Source of the DNA: Geotrypetes seraphini
Taxonomy: Eukaryota; Chordata; Amphibia; Gymnophiona; Dermophiidae
Assembly: GCF_902459505.1 (NCBI RefSeq)
Contig: NC_047094.1
Span: 26,583,241-26,647,240 of the forward strand
Length of the DNA: 64,000 nt
Direction: 5' to 3'
The position numbers were made by a program, and so were the translations under genes. Below the pieces are notes generated by a model. That model saw only the letters and a program-made list of their open reading frames with translations, was not told the origin of the DNA and searched no databases. Positions 48,601-52,849 of the stretch are shown here, piece by piece; position 1 is the stretch's first letter; each line of letters starts with the position of its first letter.

Positions 48601-51600
48601 TTACCTAAGTATGAAAGAAAGTAATAAGCGTGTTGAAACAAGCCTGTGCATGTTGAGACATATCTCAAGGTTACTCATTCACAGTTGCGGCTCAGTGCAA
48701 GTCTAACATTCCAAGAGACAGGATGTCAGGAGAGTCCTTGTGTGAATCAAGTAAGAAACTGCTAGATTTGGAGCACCACTCAGTGATATGTAAAATTTCT
48801 CACAAAAGAAGGGAAAAAGCCAAAGGAGATTCATGTACACATGACTGACGTTTATAGTGAGTCTGCCCCATCATACTACAAAATAAAATATTGGAGCAAG
48901 TACGGTAGTTTAAGTGGCGTAGAGTCCATTGAAGATGACCATCACACTGGATGGCCTGTGGATGCAACTTCCACAGAAATGTGCACGAAAGATGAGGATT
49001 TCATTTTGTCAGACAGACAAATTAAGGTTTCTCGAATAACTGAAGAAATGGATATCTCAGCAGGTACAGTTTGAAAAATAATTCATGAAAAGTTGGGCAT
49101 GTCCAAGGTTGGTGCAAGATGGGTTCCAAGAATGCAGACGTCATGTCAGAAGGCCACAAAACTCCAAGTGCTGTCAAGAAAACTTGGAGATGCTCCATGA
49201 AGACCAAGTGAATTTTTTTCATTGTTTGGTACGTTATCTGTTCTTACCACAACCTCTGACAACACATTCCAGAGCTTAACTATTCTTTTGTTGTCTGGGG
49301 TAAGGGAACCCTGCTGCTCTGGACCTCAGTGGTGTTTTTCTGCTAGTTCACCTCAGCTCTCTTCTTGTAACTTAAGTGTCACAGACAAAGCAAAAAGATG
49401 TGAGTTATTTTAATTCATTAAATGTGCAATAAGAGTACAAAAAAAAAATTATATATATATAGTAAAACCCATACCAGAAGCAGAGTACAAAAGACAAAAT
49501 CTCTGAATAATCCTTGAAAGTAGATGAATTGGTGGTGGTTTTGGTAACTTATGTGCATACCTGCTGATTGCTACTATGAAAGAAGAACTAACAAGGTAGA
49601 AAAGAGAAAGGCTGCACCTGTGTGGATTTTGCTCTGCGAATACAGCTTGCGCCCAACATATCATGAAAAATTACTGCGGTCAACATAGTGGGCATCAATG
49701 CATGCTATTAGTTACTTTGCAGTACTCTGTGCTACTGTAGCTGAACATGTGAATATAAACCATCCCTGCTTATATCACCACATCCATATGCAACAAAGCA
49801 GTGGGAATCAAAAAATACTTTGACTCTAAATACTGTCACTTGTCAAATGGATCAGATTCTTAAGAGTCAACCCATGCACTATCAAAGAAAATTCCAAGGG
49901 GGATTAGAAAATGATGCCAATCTGTATCCTTCAAGTTTATGTCATCTGTAGAAAAAAAAGGATGCAGAAGAGGAATGCAAGCTGATAGAAATTGGCAAAC
50001 AGCAATTATCTGTTTTCCTAGCTACAATTACAAACAGAACAAACTCAACTTCAAGCAAATATACATACCTGCATCTTAATTAACAAAATGCTTAAACCTG
50101 CCAAAATTCTTCCCATCCCTTCATAGCCATTCAGTGCTTTTAACGGAAAACTTATATAATCTTCCCTGTAGATTTTCTCATTTTACATTTCTCTTTGCAA
50201 AAGAGAGGTCAGTGCTTCCCACTCTTTGTAAGGCTGCATCTCATTAAAAGCACCCAATTGCTTGCCACAGGCATGACAAAGAAAAGAGGAAACAGCAGGA
50301 AACAAAGGGCCCATTCTCCATTTACTTGGTTTCCAATTTAGAATAATGTAGTTCTAATCCAATCTACACAGAATCATTTAAAATAAAAAGCACCCTGGCA
50401 GTTCAGTTACTTCACTGCAGCACATCTGAAAGATTACAGATAATTTGCAAATCTGGCAAGGAACATTCTGATTGAAATCATGCATTAAATACACAAGAGA
50501 AAATTTGTGGGTTAATAGTACAATTTTCTATTCTAGAAGTCCATCTAACCTTCAGCTAGTTTAACAGTTTTGCCTAAAGACCAAATACGGTTTTTTTTCA
50601 GGACTTAACTAGTTATTTAAGAGTAGCCTAATGGTCAGAGCAGTGCCTTGAGAACTAGGGTTCCATTAATTCTCACTGCAGTTCCTTGCGACTCTAGGCA
50701 AGTCACTTAACTTTGCATTGCCCCAGGTACAGAATAAAGTAAAGTACCTATAAACTGCTTTGACTGTAACCACAGAAAGGGTATATCAAGCCCCAGCTCC
50801 TTTCCCCTCCCCCTAGTGTTTAGGTATACTGTAAGATACACAATCCTGTACTAGTCAGAACTAGTCCTAACAGCACAACAGTCATAATAGTCACACAACT
50901 TCACTAACAATCTAAGAAACATTATAAACCCTTCAGATAAAAACCACAGCTCAGATGACCTATCATCGTTTTAGTTTGTTACTTTAAAATAATTCTATGA
51001 GAACAGATAAGTGTTCAGTGCATTTGTCAGTGGTTTGAAGATTAATGAATTTGAACTGCTTTAACTACATTCAAAAAATAGGCCTCCCACAAATATACCT
51101 CTCCTCACCCCCAAAAAAGACATGAACTACCTGTTGTATAGATCTATACATGTGGTTTTCTAAAAAGGCACGCCATTTATTAGATTCTGGATTGTAATCT
51201 CTTCTTCTATTATACTTGGCCACAGAACCTAAAAGCATCTAGAAGACCAAGCATTTCTAAAACAAAAAAAATTGCCTAAACTGAGATCCAAGCCACTACA
51301 TAACTAGTACTGTATTAACTTGTCAGCTCCACTCAATTTGTACTAATTTAATCATTGCAAACCGCATAGAACTTCACGGTCCTGCGGTATATAAACTGTT
51401 GTTATTATTATTACTACATAAAAGCCACCATATTCCCATCGTCAAAACGGCTGGGGATATGTTTCCCCATGCAGCTACATCAGAACCACCTTATTTGCAT
51501 TTGATCTTTCCTAGAAGAATTAATGACGGCTGCTGCCTCTGATATAACGCCTGAGACTTAAATAATAATAACAACAACAACGATAATACAAAGACTAAAA

Positions 51601-51898
51601 CGTTAGGACATGAATCGGAAACGGAAGACACACACCAGAAAATGCAGGACACAAAACAGCTTCTAAGCATCCACCCGTGACAACTGCTTGCATTTCTCCC
51701 CGGAAAAAAAAAAAAAAAAGTTGCTCTTTTTAACACCCAAAGGCCCGGTTAAGCTGCTCTTTCCTCGAGATTGCCCGAGAAAGCGCCCTTACCCGCAGAT
51801 TCCCCCGTATTGATCCAATCCGGGTTGGCGATACTGGCTATAGCGAAGATATCGGCGGCCAGAAAGAGACATCCTGAAATGATGGTCAGTTTATCCAT
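12427..51898 (-). CDS. MOSMO: Modulator of smoothened (MOSMO), complete CDS in three exons
   Basis: The coding sequence joins 51898-51793, 16968-16756 and 12611-12427 on the minus strand: 504 nt, 167 codons plus TGA. Both introns are GT-AG and both are phase 1. The protein starts [18 protein letters not shown] and ends [11 protein letters not shown], which I recognise as MOSMO (human C16orf52, also 167 aa). Four hydrophobic segments lie near residues 5-27, 66-89, 101-123 and 138-160. Loop 1 has the claudin/PMP22-like pattern W28, G41-L42, C46 and C56. Loop 2 has an N-glycosylation sequon at N135. Established role: this membrane protein acts with MEGF8 and the ubiquitin ligase MGRN1 to remove Smoothened from the cell and ciliary surface, damping Hedgehog signalling. 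The codon phases fit at both junctions, so identity and structure are firm. Intron 1 is about 34.8 kb, intron 2 about 4.1 kb. Confidence 0.97.
12612..13140 (-). other. MOSMO intron 2, 3' part, mostly unique
   Basis: Apart from a 'cagattctctatatgg' motif at 13036-13051, which resembles a degenerate MITE end, I see no repeats or coding potential here. Confidence 0.4.
13145..13405 (+). mobile_element. CR1-type LINE 3' end
   Basis: Coding remnants 'ttccaggcctacgc' and 'tcaagggcaagttggatgc' (FKGKLDA) are followed by 'tggaccaagggtctgattcg' and the terminal 'atgttcttatgtg' repeat. It is a diverged CR1 subfamily, strongly 5'-truncated, and inserted in MOSMO intron 2 opposite to the gene. Confidence 0.65.
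14500..15190 (+). mobile_element. Penelope-like element, GIY-YIG region and 3' end
   Basis: Near 14520-14582 the plus strand reads [18 protein letters not shown], the start of a Penelope-type GIY-YIG endonuclease (VIYAI...CPCDKVYIG). Further on, a WIF..LCPL stretch at about 14776-14812 matches the end of that domain. The element is decayed. Its 3' region contains a hammerhead-like motif at about 15060-15098 (GAAAACATAAAGTTATGTC). Only the 3' part of the element is present. Confidence 0.7.
15060..15098 (+). ncRNA. Hammerhead-ribozyme-like motif in a Penelope-like 3' region
   Basis: The sequence has GCC-loop-GG (weak stem II), GAAA, then ACATAA-AG-TTATGT (stem III) and C at the expected cleavage place. 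The CTGANGA box has drifted to something unrecognisable. Penelope-like elements are known to carry hammerheads near their terminal repeats, and this copy follows a Penelope GIY-YIG region, which supports the reading. It is probably inactive. Confidence 0.45.
15195..15472 (+). mobile_element. L2-like LINE 3' end
   Basis: The coding remnant 'aaaaacctgaagactcacc' (KNLKTHLF) is followed by a C+T-rich 3' UTR and the end 'gtataggtatgttgcgactc' plus 'gattagattaga'. The same family, inverted, is at 55570-56215. Confidence 0.7.
15683..16470. mobile_element. Non-autonomous DNA transposon, 'gtatatacttgaatataagcc' ends
   Basis: The terminal repeat tgtatatacttgaatataag faces cttatattcaagtatatac at the other end. 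The interior is G+C-rich with internal inverted segments ('gtccaacagtgggccaggacag' like pieces). No transposase is present. The 144-codon minus-strand ORF crossing its left end is not a gene. It lies within MOSMO intron 2. Confidence 0.8.
16756..16968 (-). CDS. MOSMO: MOSMO coding exon 2
   Basis: The acceptor TTTTGGCAG precedes the exon, and the donor GTAAGTG follows the last bases ACTGGAA. The exon is 213 nt and encodes residues 36-106 plus the first base of codon 107. It contains loop 1 with C46 and C56, transmembrane segment 2, and the basic stretch [11 protein letters not shown] leading into segment 3. Splitting Met107 across the junction (A + TG) restores the family sequence exactly. Confidence 0.97.
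17661..17895 (-). mobile_element. tRNA-derived CORE-SINE (MIR-like), copy A
   Basis: Read on the minus strand it has a tRNA-like head with box B GGTTCAAACCC, then a CORE-like segment 'accctgggcaaatcacttaat', then an L2-type tail '...aaccgt.tagaaaact'. This is the MIR/CORE-SINE plan. It is repeated 369 bp downstream together with its flank (copy B), so it marks a tandem duplication. Confidence 0.8.
18034..18275 (-). mobile_element. tRNA-derived CORE-SINE (MIR-like), copy B
   Basis: This is the same SINE as copy A, with the same truncation points, and both are followed by 'atcaaaatgtag' and 'gtgagccaagta'. Box B GGTTCAAACCC and the CORE segment are clear. Confidence 0.8.
18301..18425. mobile_element. 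Short MITE, 'cagtaaaaccttgg' family
   Basis: 'acagtaaaaccttggattgc' at the left faces 'gcaattcaagtacatacagt' at the right, with inner facing segments 'tgttttgcaagacaagcaaaaca'-like but shorter. It resembles mariner-derived MITEs with a CAGT terminus. No transposase. Confidence 0.5.
18429..18607. mobile_element. Palindromic MITE, 'aatatgcatgaga' family, copy 2
   Basis: The arms 'ggtcctcgagatctactggc' and 'gccagtggatctcgaggacc' pair, as do 'ccaggttttcaggatatcca' and 'tggatatcctgaaaacctgg'. Nearly the whole 179 bp is a hairpin. It contains an octamer ATGCAAAT. Confidence 0.9.
18790..18893 (+). mobile_element. CORE-SINE tail fragment
   Basis: 'taccccaggtacattagata', 'gtgagccca', 'aatgcttgagtaccc' and 'gtaaactgcttagataacc'-like tail match the L2-type tail of the SINEs at 25305-25535, here on the plus strand and without the tRNA head. 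Confidence 0.65.
18894..19440 (+). mobile_element. CR1 LINE 3' end
   Basis: The plus strand carries the CR1 motifs [20 protein letters not shown] (with differences), a KDLLYEERL-like stretch, [11 protein letters not shown] and RFHFRV-like segments. The 3' end is 'agactggatgggccgtggcc', then repeats of 'tatgtttc'. It is 5'-truncated and carries frame changes. Confidence 0.88.
19795..19950 (-). mobile_element. L2/CORE-SINE tail fragment
   Basis: Inverted, it contains 'tactttagttagattgtgagcc' (shortened here) and 'gtaaaccgcttagaaccta' followed by 'gcagtatataagaa'. This is the tail shared by the SINEs and L2-like LINEs of this genome. Confidence 0.55.
20255..20290 (-). ncRNA. Hammerhead-like motif, minus strand, degenerate
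   Basis: On the minus strand CTGAAGA (20289-20283) is followed by a poor stem II, GAAAC (20271-20267) and ACGTCAGT then C (20268-20260), which could form a 2-bp stem III with a GTCA loop. Stem I is not supported. It is likely a decayed Penelope-associated motif. No coding remnant is beside it. Confidence 0.25.
20423..20554. mobile_element. Palindromic MITE related to the 7908-8007 family
   Basis: 'ctcttttacaaaaccgtagc' faces 'gctatgattttgtaaaaaag'. A perfect inner palindrome 'gctcataggaattctatgagc' sits at about 20476-20496. A (TG)n run and G-run follow at 20553-20578. Confidence 0.7.
20880..21116 (+). mobile_element. CR1-type LINE 3' tail
   Basis: 'gggctggagtgagctttgat' and 'aactggatggaccacttggg' followed by 'tctttatctgctgtcattta' and 'ctatgtta' give the end of a diverged CR1-like LINE. 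A related tail is at 27990-28105. Confidence 0.6.
21117..21985. other. Intron 1 segment, no gene recognised
   Basis: It holds a hairpin at about 21417-21471 ('atatgtgaccgtctctggcc' facing 'agtcagagaaggtcacatat'), which is probably a small MITE. A 'ccatgccagactaatccaga' motif near 21763 resembles unclassified dispersed repeats. I cannot name the rest. Confidence 0.35.
21988..22090 (+). mobile_element. tRNA-like SINE head
   Basis: It has box A-like TGGCTCAGCAGTCAGAG and box B GGTTCAAACCC with tRNA-like spacing, then 'cagctctgcctatgcaatgc'. There is no cloverleaf with a plausible anticodon arm and no CORE or tail after it, so I call it a SINE head and not a tRNA gene. Confidence 0.55.
22140..22400 (+). 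mobile_element. Possible Penelope-like 3' region with hammerhead-like core
   Basis: CTGAGGCAGC at 22142-22151, then a short GC stem and GCGAAATGC at about 22161-22169, resembles the CTGANG...GAAA cores seen elsewhere. No coding remnant is visible. Weak call. Confidence 0.25.
22555..23745 (-). mobile_element. CR1 LINE fragment with RT region
   Basis: Minus-strand frames encode [16 protein letters not shown] (RT motif, about 23705-23655), [11 protein letters not shown] (about 23525-23495), then [30 protein letters not shown] and [13 protein letters not shown]. Frame changes are visible (between 23460 and 23400, and at 22860). The 3' end is near 22560. The 5' break near 23745 is against Penelope-like DNA. 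Confidence 0.9.
23746..24285 (+). mobile_element. Possible Penelope-like 3' region
   Basis: Just inside lies a hammerhead-like motif (23822-23860), and the downstream AT-rich DNA resembles that after the Penelope-like fragment at 14500-15190. The assignment rests on that motif only; no coding part remains. Confidence 0.4.
23822..23860 (+). ncRNA. Hammerhead-like motif
   Basis: AGCCCCCCCTCGGC can form a short stem II, GAAA follows, and ACATA-GCAT-TATGT forms stem III with T next, matching the pattern at 15060-15098 (stem III ACATAA/TTATGT). The first core box is CGATACA in place of CTGANGA, so activity is doubtful. Confidence 0.4.
24290..25300. other. Intron 1 segment, no gene recognised
   Basis: An A-run lies at 24600-24615. 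I see no coding frame with family resemblance and no clear terminal repeats. It may be old unclassified repeat DNA. Confidence 0.35.
25305..25535 (-). mobile_element. tRNA-derived CORE-SINE (MIR-like), best copy
   Basis: On the minus strand: box A-like GCGCAGTGGTTGG, box B GGTTCAAACCC, CORE-like 'gtgaccttgggcaagtcact', middle 'gattgtgagcccaccagg', tail 'aaccgcttagataaccttga' and 'ggcggtatataaaa' and finally 'aataaacttgaaacttgaa'. This is the fullest copy in the window and serves as the local reference for the family. Confidence 0.88.
25540..26560. other. Intron 1 segment, no gene recognised
   Basis: It holds an A-run at 26517-26532 and no recognised repeat. The 100-codon frame at 25803-26105 has no family that I know and no supporting features. 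Confidence 0.3.
26565..27170 (+). mobile_element. Probable LINE-like 3' end, unclassified
   Basis: Two overlapping frames without clear motifs are followed by a T-rich 3' region and an A-rich end with 'aataaaaagattaaaaataa' at about 27138-27160, which looks like a retrotransposon tail. The clade is not recognised; L1-like is a guess from the tail. Confidence 0.3.
27172..27985. other. Intron 1 segment, no gene recognised
   Basis: I see neither coding similarity nor terminal repeats. A C-rich run lies near 27379-27396. Confidence 0.3.
27990..28110 (+). mobile_element. CR1-type LINE 3' tail
   Basis: 'ttgagcagactggatggaca' and 'tctttatctgctgtcattta' then 'ctatgtcac' match the end of the copy at 20880-21116. 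Confidence 0.55.
28247..29032. mobile_element. Non-autonomous DNA transposon, 'cctagattcac' ends
   Basis: GCCTAGATTCACAAAGC at the left faces GGCTTCGTGAATCTAGGC at the right. Inner facing segments 'cgatc' and 'gatcg' are frequent. The interior is G+C-rich, with a 139-codon minus-strand frame (28238-28657) that shows no transposase motif. The MITE-like element is about 786 bp. Confidence 0.7.
29092..29585. mobile_element. Possible MITE, 'ctagatgcactaaag' end
   Basis: 'gggctagatgcactaaagt' at the left and 'acactttagtgattcccaca' near 29500-29519 face each other imperfectly. The left end resembles the 28247-29032 element. Weak call. Confidence 0.35.
30190..30480. repeat. Tandem repeat with 'gatgcccarTCTCTCCT' unit and C-runs
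   Basis: A unit of roughly 70 bp ('ggagggatgcccagtctctc' then C-rich then 'cacaatcttcgccgg') occurs about two and a half times between 30310 and 30480. The left part has the facing segments 'aattctctaaccgg' and 'ggttagagaat'. It shares its unit with the inverted repeat at 6433-7225. Confidence 0.55.
30674..31770 (+). mobile_element. Tc1-like transposon remnant, split by a MITE
   Basis: Plus-strand frames resemble the Tc1 transposase: [19 protein letters not shown] (about 30797-30853), a [16 protein letters not shown] stretch (about 30943-30990), FQHDNDPK near 31055-31078 (second catalytic Asp region) and [11 protein letters not shown]-like DNA near 31160-31190. The last part of the gene resumes after the MITE (31643-31740). 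Frame changes and a poly(A) at 31084-31095 show that it is dead. It belongs to the pogo/Tc1 DD34E-type group, lineage not resolved. Confidence 0.8.
31229..31634. mobile_element. Long-inverted-repeat MITE, GGT...ACC ends, 8-bp TSD
   Basis: The two arms of about 190 bp are reverse complements (for example 'atcgcgcgagacaacggc' and 'gccgttgtctcgcgcgat'). A perfect 8-bp duplication TGCTAGAC flanks it (31221-31228, 31635-31642). It lies inside the Tc1 remnant. The arms carry G/C runs such as 'aacccccc'. The superfamily is not assigned; an 8-bp duplication fits hAT, P or Merlin. Confidence 0.9.
31780..31990 (+). mobile_element. Possible Penelope-like 3' region with hammerhead-like core
   Basis: CCCTGAAGCAAGGG (31812-31825) followed by CCCCGAAATGCTGAC (about 31836-31850) matches the CTGAAGC...GAAA arrangement of the 57.6-kb motif. 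No coding part is visible. Confidence 0.3.
31992..33345. other. Intron 1 segment without recognised repeats
   Basis: This is one of the longest stretches in the window free of transposon signatures, AT-rich and non-coding. The part 32040-32480 has the look of constrained non-coding DNA, but conservation cannot be judged from one sequence. Confidence 0.4.
33353..34083 (-). mobile_element. Candidate solo LTR (fossil)
   Basis: The block begins TGTGGTAGC and ends CCATAACA, contains a minus-strand AATAAA near 33430 and a TATA-like region near 33800, and has the G+C content of a retroviral-type LTR. No internal gag or pol is beside it. The family is not resolved and no clear target duplication is seen. 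It could also be an unrelated repeat. Confidence 0.35.
34100..34565. other. No gene recognised
   Basis: AT-rich intron DNA. A 'gatttaaatcaaatgaaatt' motif occurs near 34262-34281. I see no family. Confidence 0.3.
34571..35240 (+). mobile_element. Mariner fragment with an inverted partial copy
   Basis: The plus strand encodes the C-terminal part of a mariner transposase: [10 protein letters not shown] (about 34855-34885), [20 protein letters not shown] (about 34946-35007) and a GDYIEGL-like end before a stop near 35163. The end 'gaaatgacccttatt' follows. At 34571-34638 the stretch 34899-34964 is present again in reverse orientation. It is dead, and only the 3' half is present. Confidence 0.75.
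35470..35995 (-). mobile_element. Possible Penelope-like 3' region
   Basis: On the minus strand CTGATGCAGCC (35511-35501) leads to GGCGAAATG (about 35493-35485), the hammerhead-like core. The neighbouring 'gccaatgataggac' and 'gaccaatcatg' pieces resemble the 'ctgattggttcc' after the GIY-YIG region at 14.8 kb. No coding part. The assignment is inference. Confidence 0.35.
36010..36415 (+). mobile_element. L2-like LINE 3' end
   Basis: The frame 'gtgtggaactccttgccctc' (VWNSLPS) and 'tttaaaaccaacttaaaag' is the L2/Rex C-terminal region. The tail 'gtacaccgcttaagacaatt' with 'gcggtatatcaaattttaaa' follows. Related tails are at 46100-46175 and 47190-47240. Confidence 0.7.
36965..37150. mobile_element. 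Palindromic MITE, 'ctccttttactaagg' family
   Basis: GGGTTCCTTTTACGAAGC faces GCGCCTTCGTAAAAGGAGCCC, with TAA duplicated (36962-36964 and 37151-37153). Inner segments 'ctagcgagtttaacgcg' and 'gcgcgctatt' pair partly. Same family as 1177-1359 and 7721-7904. Confidence 0.85.
37262..37545 (+). mobile_element. CR1-type LINE 3' end
   Basis: The 89-codon frame has [19 protein letters not shown]-like coding and ends 'tacagactggatgaatcaac', then 'ggtctttattggctatcatt'. This is the tail of a diverged CR1. It is 5'-truncated. Confidence 0.55.
37555..37760. promoter_or_regulatory. Candidate conserved non-coding element
   Basis: Unique-looking, AT-rich DNA with clustered homeodomain-type ATTA/TAAT cores ('ccaattaatttttatggtc', 'tcaattattcatttgcc', 'aaatttaattgag') and two facing 'tttgccaaac' and 'gtttggcaaa'-like pieces, in MOSMO intron 1. 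Cross-species alignment would be needed. Confidence 0.3.
37897..38170. repeat. Hairpins: tccacgcaggtgac arms and a CRE-like palindrome
   Basis: 'ggagagtcatccacgcagg' (about 37901) faces 'cgcagacgactctcc' (about 37980-37994), with 'ctataggatgtg' facing 'cacatcctgtag'. Then 38087-38132 is a palindrome with TGACATCA and its inverse. It may be parts of a MITE or an unidentified repeat end. Confidence 0.5.
39640..39860. mobile_element. Unclassified insertion in the L1
   Basis: G+C-rich 'gatcgctcctgccccgaaaa', C/A-runs at 39757-39774, 'gcgaatagggaaactgcgaa', and then 'ggcaattcttatgttctta', which is a CR1-type terminal repeat. It is probably one or two small insertions interrupting the L1. Confidence 0.35.
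39963..40493. mobile_element. DNA transposon with internal foldback, inside the L1
   Basis: The outer ends 'catatttttcagtctataag' and 'ttatggagcgaaaaatacgg' face each other. Inside, arms 40002-40080 and 40116-40189 are near-perfect reverse complements (for example 'gtatcgggcggctgttggct' and 'agccaacagccgcccgatac'). A second hairpin is at 40416-40470 ('ccataagatgcacc'). No transposase. Confidence 0.7.
40625..40815 (-). mobile_element. tRNA-derived CORE-SINE inside the L1
   Basis: On the minus strand it has box B GGTTCAAATCT (one change), CORE-like 'actttgggcaagtcacttaa', and the L2-type middle 'aaatgcttgagtacctgaa'. Only part of the tail is present. It is younger than the surrounding L1. Confidence 0.78.
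41790..41935 (-). mobile_element. L2-like LINE RT fragment
   Basis: On the minus strand it reads [11 protein letters not shown], then [17 protein letters not shown], which is the reverse transcriptase core (YADD box) and the following helix of an L2/Rex-type LINE. Only about 145 bp remain. Confidence 0.75.
41936..42382 (+). mobile_element. L2-like LINE 3' end, opposite orientation
   Basis: The plus strand reads [20 protein letters not shown], then [11 protein letters not shown], the conserved region after the RT in L2-like LINEs. The tail 'gtaaaccacatcgatctgag' and 'gcggtctagaaataaaatg' follows. It abuts the minus-strand RT fragment directly. Confidence 0.75.
42385..43575. other. Intron 1 segment, no gene recognised
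   Basis: Mostly unique-looking DNA. The part 42700-42800 ('atgacaagcattgtctgtga' and after) has the texture of conserved non-coding sequence. Not testable from this sequence alone. Confidence 0.3.
43590..43735 (+). mobile_element. CR1-type LINE 3' end
   Basis: 'tggattggccactgttagaa' and 'ggcttgatggatcttcggtc', 'tgtcccagtagggcaattct', then 'tatgttctta' form a standard CR1 3' UTR end with its terminal repeat. Confidence 0.75.
44318..44460. mobile_element. Small palindromic MITE
   Basis: The ends 'aaagtgtcagcacatg' and 'cgtgctgacactttc' pair. The centre 'gagcctttcaaaaaattg' faces 'aaatttttgaaaggctc' with a short loop (about 44365-44407). Confidence 0.75.
45041..45420. mobile_element. Non-autonomous DNA transposon, 'ccagattct' ends
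   Basis: 'agccagattctaaaaacagc' at the left faces 'gtttccagaatcaggcct' at the right. Inner repeats of 'cctacatttaa' and 'taaatgtagg' pair. A partial copy of the same end is at 44950-44965. No transposase. Confidence 0.6.
45780..46180 (+). mobile_element. L2-like LINE 3' end
   Basis: Remnant coding is followed by the tail 'attgtaaaccgcttaagatt' and 'gcggtatattaaataaaatt'. Tail family as at 36360-36410. Confidence 0.65.
46279..46729. mobile_element. Long-inverted-repeat MITE, GGT...ACC ends, second copy type
   Basis: GGTACGCTGCCGAAAGCGCG at the left faces CGCGCTTTTGATGGGTCACC at the right, and pairing runs through 'caggacattgg' and 'aatcccgccccgac'. Flanks TCTTGTTC (46271-46278) and TCCTATTC (46730-46737) match in 6 of 8, a decayed 8-bp duplication. 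The 'aacccccc' G/C runs resemble the 31229-31634 element, so they are related. Confidence 0.82.
47090..47248 (+). mobile_element. L2-like LINE tail
   Basis: 'ttttgtaaactgataagatt' and 'gggcaatatattaaataaat' then 'tgaaacttgaaa' form the LINE tail. No coding part is visible. Confidence 0.55.
47400..47650. promoter_or_regulatory. Candidate conserved non-coding element
   Basis: Unique-looking DNA with 'cccattattagcactctgca', 'gcaatgtaaattaatttgta' and 'atgttgctaatttgctttgt'. Such ATTA-rich, repeat-free blocks in introns of developmental genes are often enhancers. No conservation data are available here. Confidence 0.3.
47797..47815. repeat. (CA)n microsatellite
   Basis: A short run of ca repeats after a C-run. 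Confidence 0.9.
48290..48468. mobile_element. Palindromic MITE, 'aatatgcatgaga' family, copy 3 (diverged)
   Basis: 'ggttctcaatccagtccttg' faces 'ggactaggttgagaatta', and 'ctagccagtcaggtttt' faces 'aaacccaactggctgg'. The centre is diverged. Older than copies 2 and 4. Confidence 0.75.
48575..49238 (+). mobile_element. Mariner transposon, 5' half
   Basis: Start-like 'cattcaataatttatttacc' at 48587. The coding remnant at 48838-49210 reads [56 protein letters not shown] and [12 protein letters not shown], the DNA-binding half of a mariner transposase (HTH plus the GRP-like linker). An in-frame stop after AGTV shows that it is dead. The DDD catalytic half is missing, and a CR1 fragment starts near 49240. 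Confidence 0.82.
49240..49300 (-). mobile_element. CR1 fragment
   Basis: 'cctctgacaacacattccag' and 'agcttaactattc' match, inverted, the CR1 ORF2 region WNALPE/... of the other copies. Very short. Confidence 0.45.
49305..50610. other. Intron 1 segment, mostly unrecognised
   Basis: Low in transposon signatures. Short A and TA runs at 49440-49462. 50385-50520 looks like unique, possibly constrained DNA. Confidence 0.3.
50615..50800 (+). mobile_element. CORE-SINE, plus strand
   Basis: Box A-like TAGCCTAATGGTCAGAG, a decayed box B region, CORE-like 'gcgactctaggcaagtcact', 'attgccccaggtac', then the tail 'aaactgctttgactgtaacc'. This is the same SINE class as 25305-25535 with a different tail variant. 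Confidence 0.75.
51335..51415 (+). mobile_element. L2-like LINE tail
   Basis: 'gcaaaccgcatagaacttca', 'cctgcggtatataaactg' and (TTATTA)n form the same tail as at 1-424. Confidence 0.65.
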
Positions 51899-52260
51899 AA
51901 TCCCTCGTGTCCTGCGGCTAGCAAGCGCTCCCGCCACAGGGCTCTAGGGGGGCCAGGGCGGCTGGAGGGGAAAAGCCCCCCTCCTGGGCTCGAATCCCTT
52001 GGCTTGAAATCGGGCCGGAAAGCGCCGGAACGCTGTTCCGGAAGTAAAATTCCAAATCGGACAGGGTTCCGGAAGGAAACGCTTGCGCGCTTTTTTTTTT
52101 TTTTCCCTGTCCGACCCCCCCTCCCCCTTCCTCGCGCTCTCTTTCAGGCGCGAGCGGTCTCCCTTTCCTCCAGCTGGCAGTATCGGCGGCCTTTAAAGGG
52201 CCAGTGCGCCTGCGTGGTCCAGCTGAGACCCGGGAGGGGTTAGGACTCTCCTCGCTCGTT
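51740..52260 (-). promoter_or_regulatory. MOSMO: MOSMO CpG-island promoter and 5' UTR
   Basis: The block around and upstream of MOSMO exon 1 is clearly richer in G+C and CpG than its AT-rich surroundings (many cg steps between 51760 and 52220). An ETS-type site CCGGAAGT lies at 52038-52045, with a second CCGGAAGG near 52070. There is no TATA box near the ATG, as is usual for a broadly expressed CpG-island promoter. The exact start site cannot be read from sequence. Confidence 0.75.
51793..51898 (-). CDS. MOSMO: MOSMO coding exon 1
   Basis: The ATG is at 51898-51896. The exon encodes residues 1-35 (through GESA) plus the first base of codon 36, and ends in GCGG followed by the donor GTAAGG. 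It holds transmembrane segment 1 and the conserved NPDW that follows it. The exon sits inside a CpG-rich block, as expected of a first exon. The reading frame stays open upstream of this ATG, but the family's usual start is this methionine. Confidence 0.97.
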
Positions 52261-52264
52261 CAAA

Positions 52265-52845
52265 ACCTCGCAGGAGAACTTCCACATTCTTAGATAAATG
52301 TTTAGCCCTTGGCAGGGAATAAATGAGTAGAGAGGAGTCATGTGAGTGGTGGGTGAAGGCGACCCGATTCACAGGCAGCGAGGGGAGGGGAACACCTGCC
52401 CCCCACATGTCCCCTCTCCACGAACTAGGCCTTATGCATGTCCTCCTCTCTGGATTTCTCCTCTTTCCCCCCCCCCCCTCTGTGCTCGTCTCCTTGGAGA
52501 AAGGAAGACGTCTGGGCTCCGAGCTCCCGCTTAAGGGAGGCTTCGGTTTCATGGAGCCCATCTGACTTTGAGAGCACGTTGTGTTGTTTGTTGTCATATT
52601 CGGCTGTCACAGCTCCTCCTACAGCTGGCTCTCATTGTACAATAAGTAAAGCCATTTACTAGGTTTGGTGGGGTTTTTTTTTAACTCTATATATGTTTTA
52701 TTATTATTTTTTTACAAAAACATTGTACTCAGCAAAATTTACGCCTGACGTGTTCTTCGTTCTAGTTCTTTCTATGCTATAACTTCAGTGGATCTTGTAA
52801 AAGAGAAGAAACGCAAGCAATTTTTTCTGATGGAACATGAAGCCT
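52265..52845. other. Upstream flank of MOSMO, no gene recognised
   Basis: Several overlapping frames on both strands (up to 134 codons, 52193-52597 minus) reflect G+C-rich composition next to the CpG island. None shows a domain, and I do not call them genes. Confidence 0.4.
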
Positions 52846-52849
52846 CTAG

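Noticed and set aside
51749-51937. An upstream start or extended first exon of MOSMO
   Set aside because: The frame is open to an upstream methionine, but the family begins at MDKLTI and the read-through past the donor is intron sequence.
52193-52597. 134-codon minus-strand ORF upstream of MOSMO
   Set aside because: It lies in CpG-island flank with competing frames on both strands, low-complexity composition and no known family.
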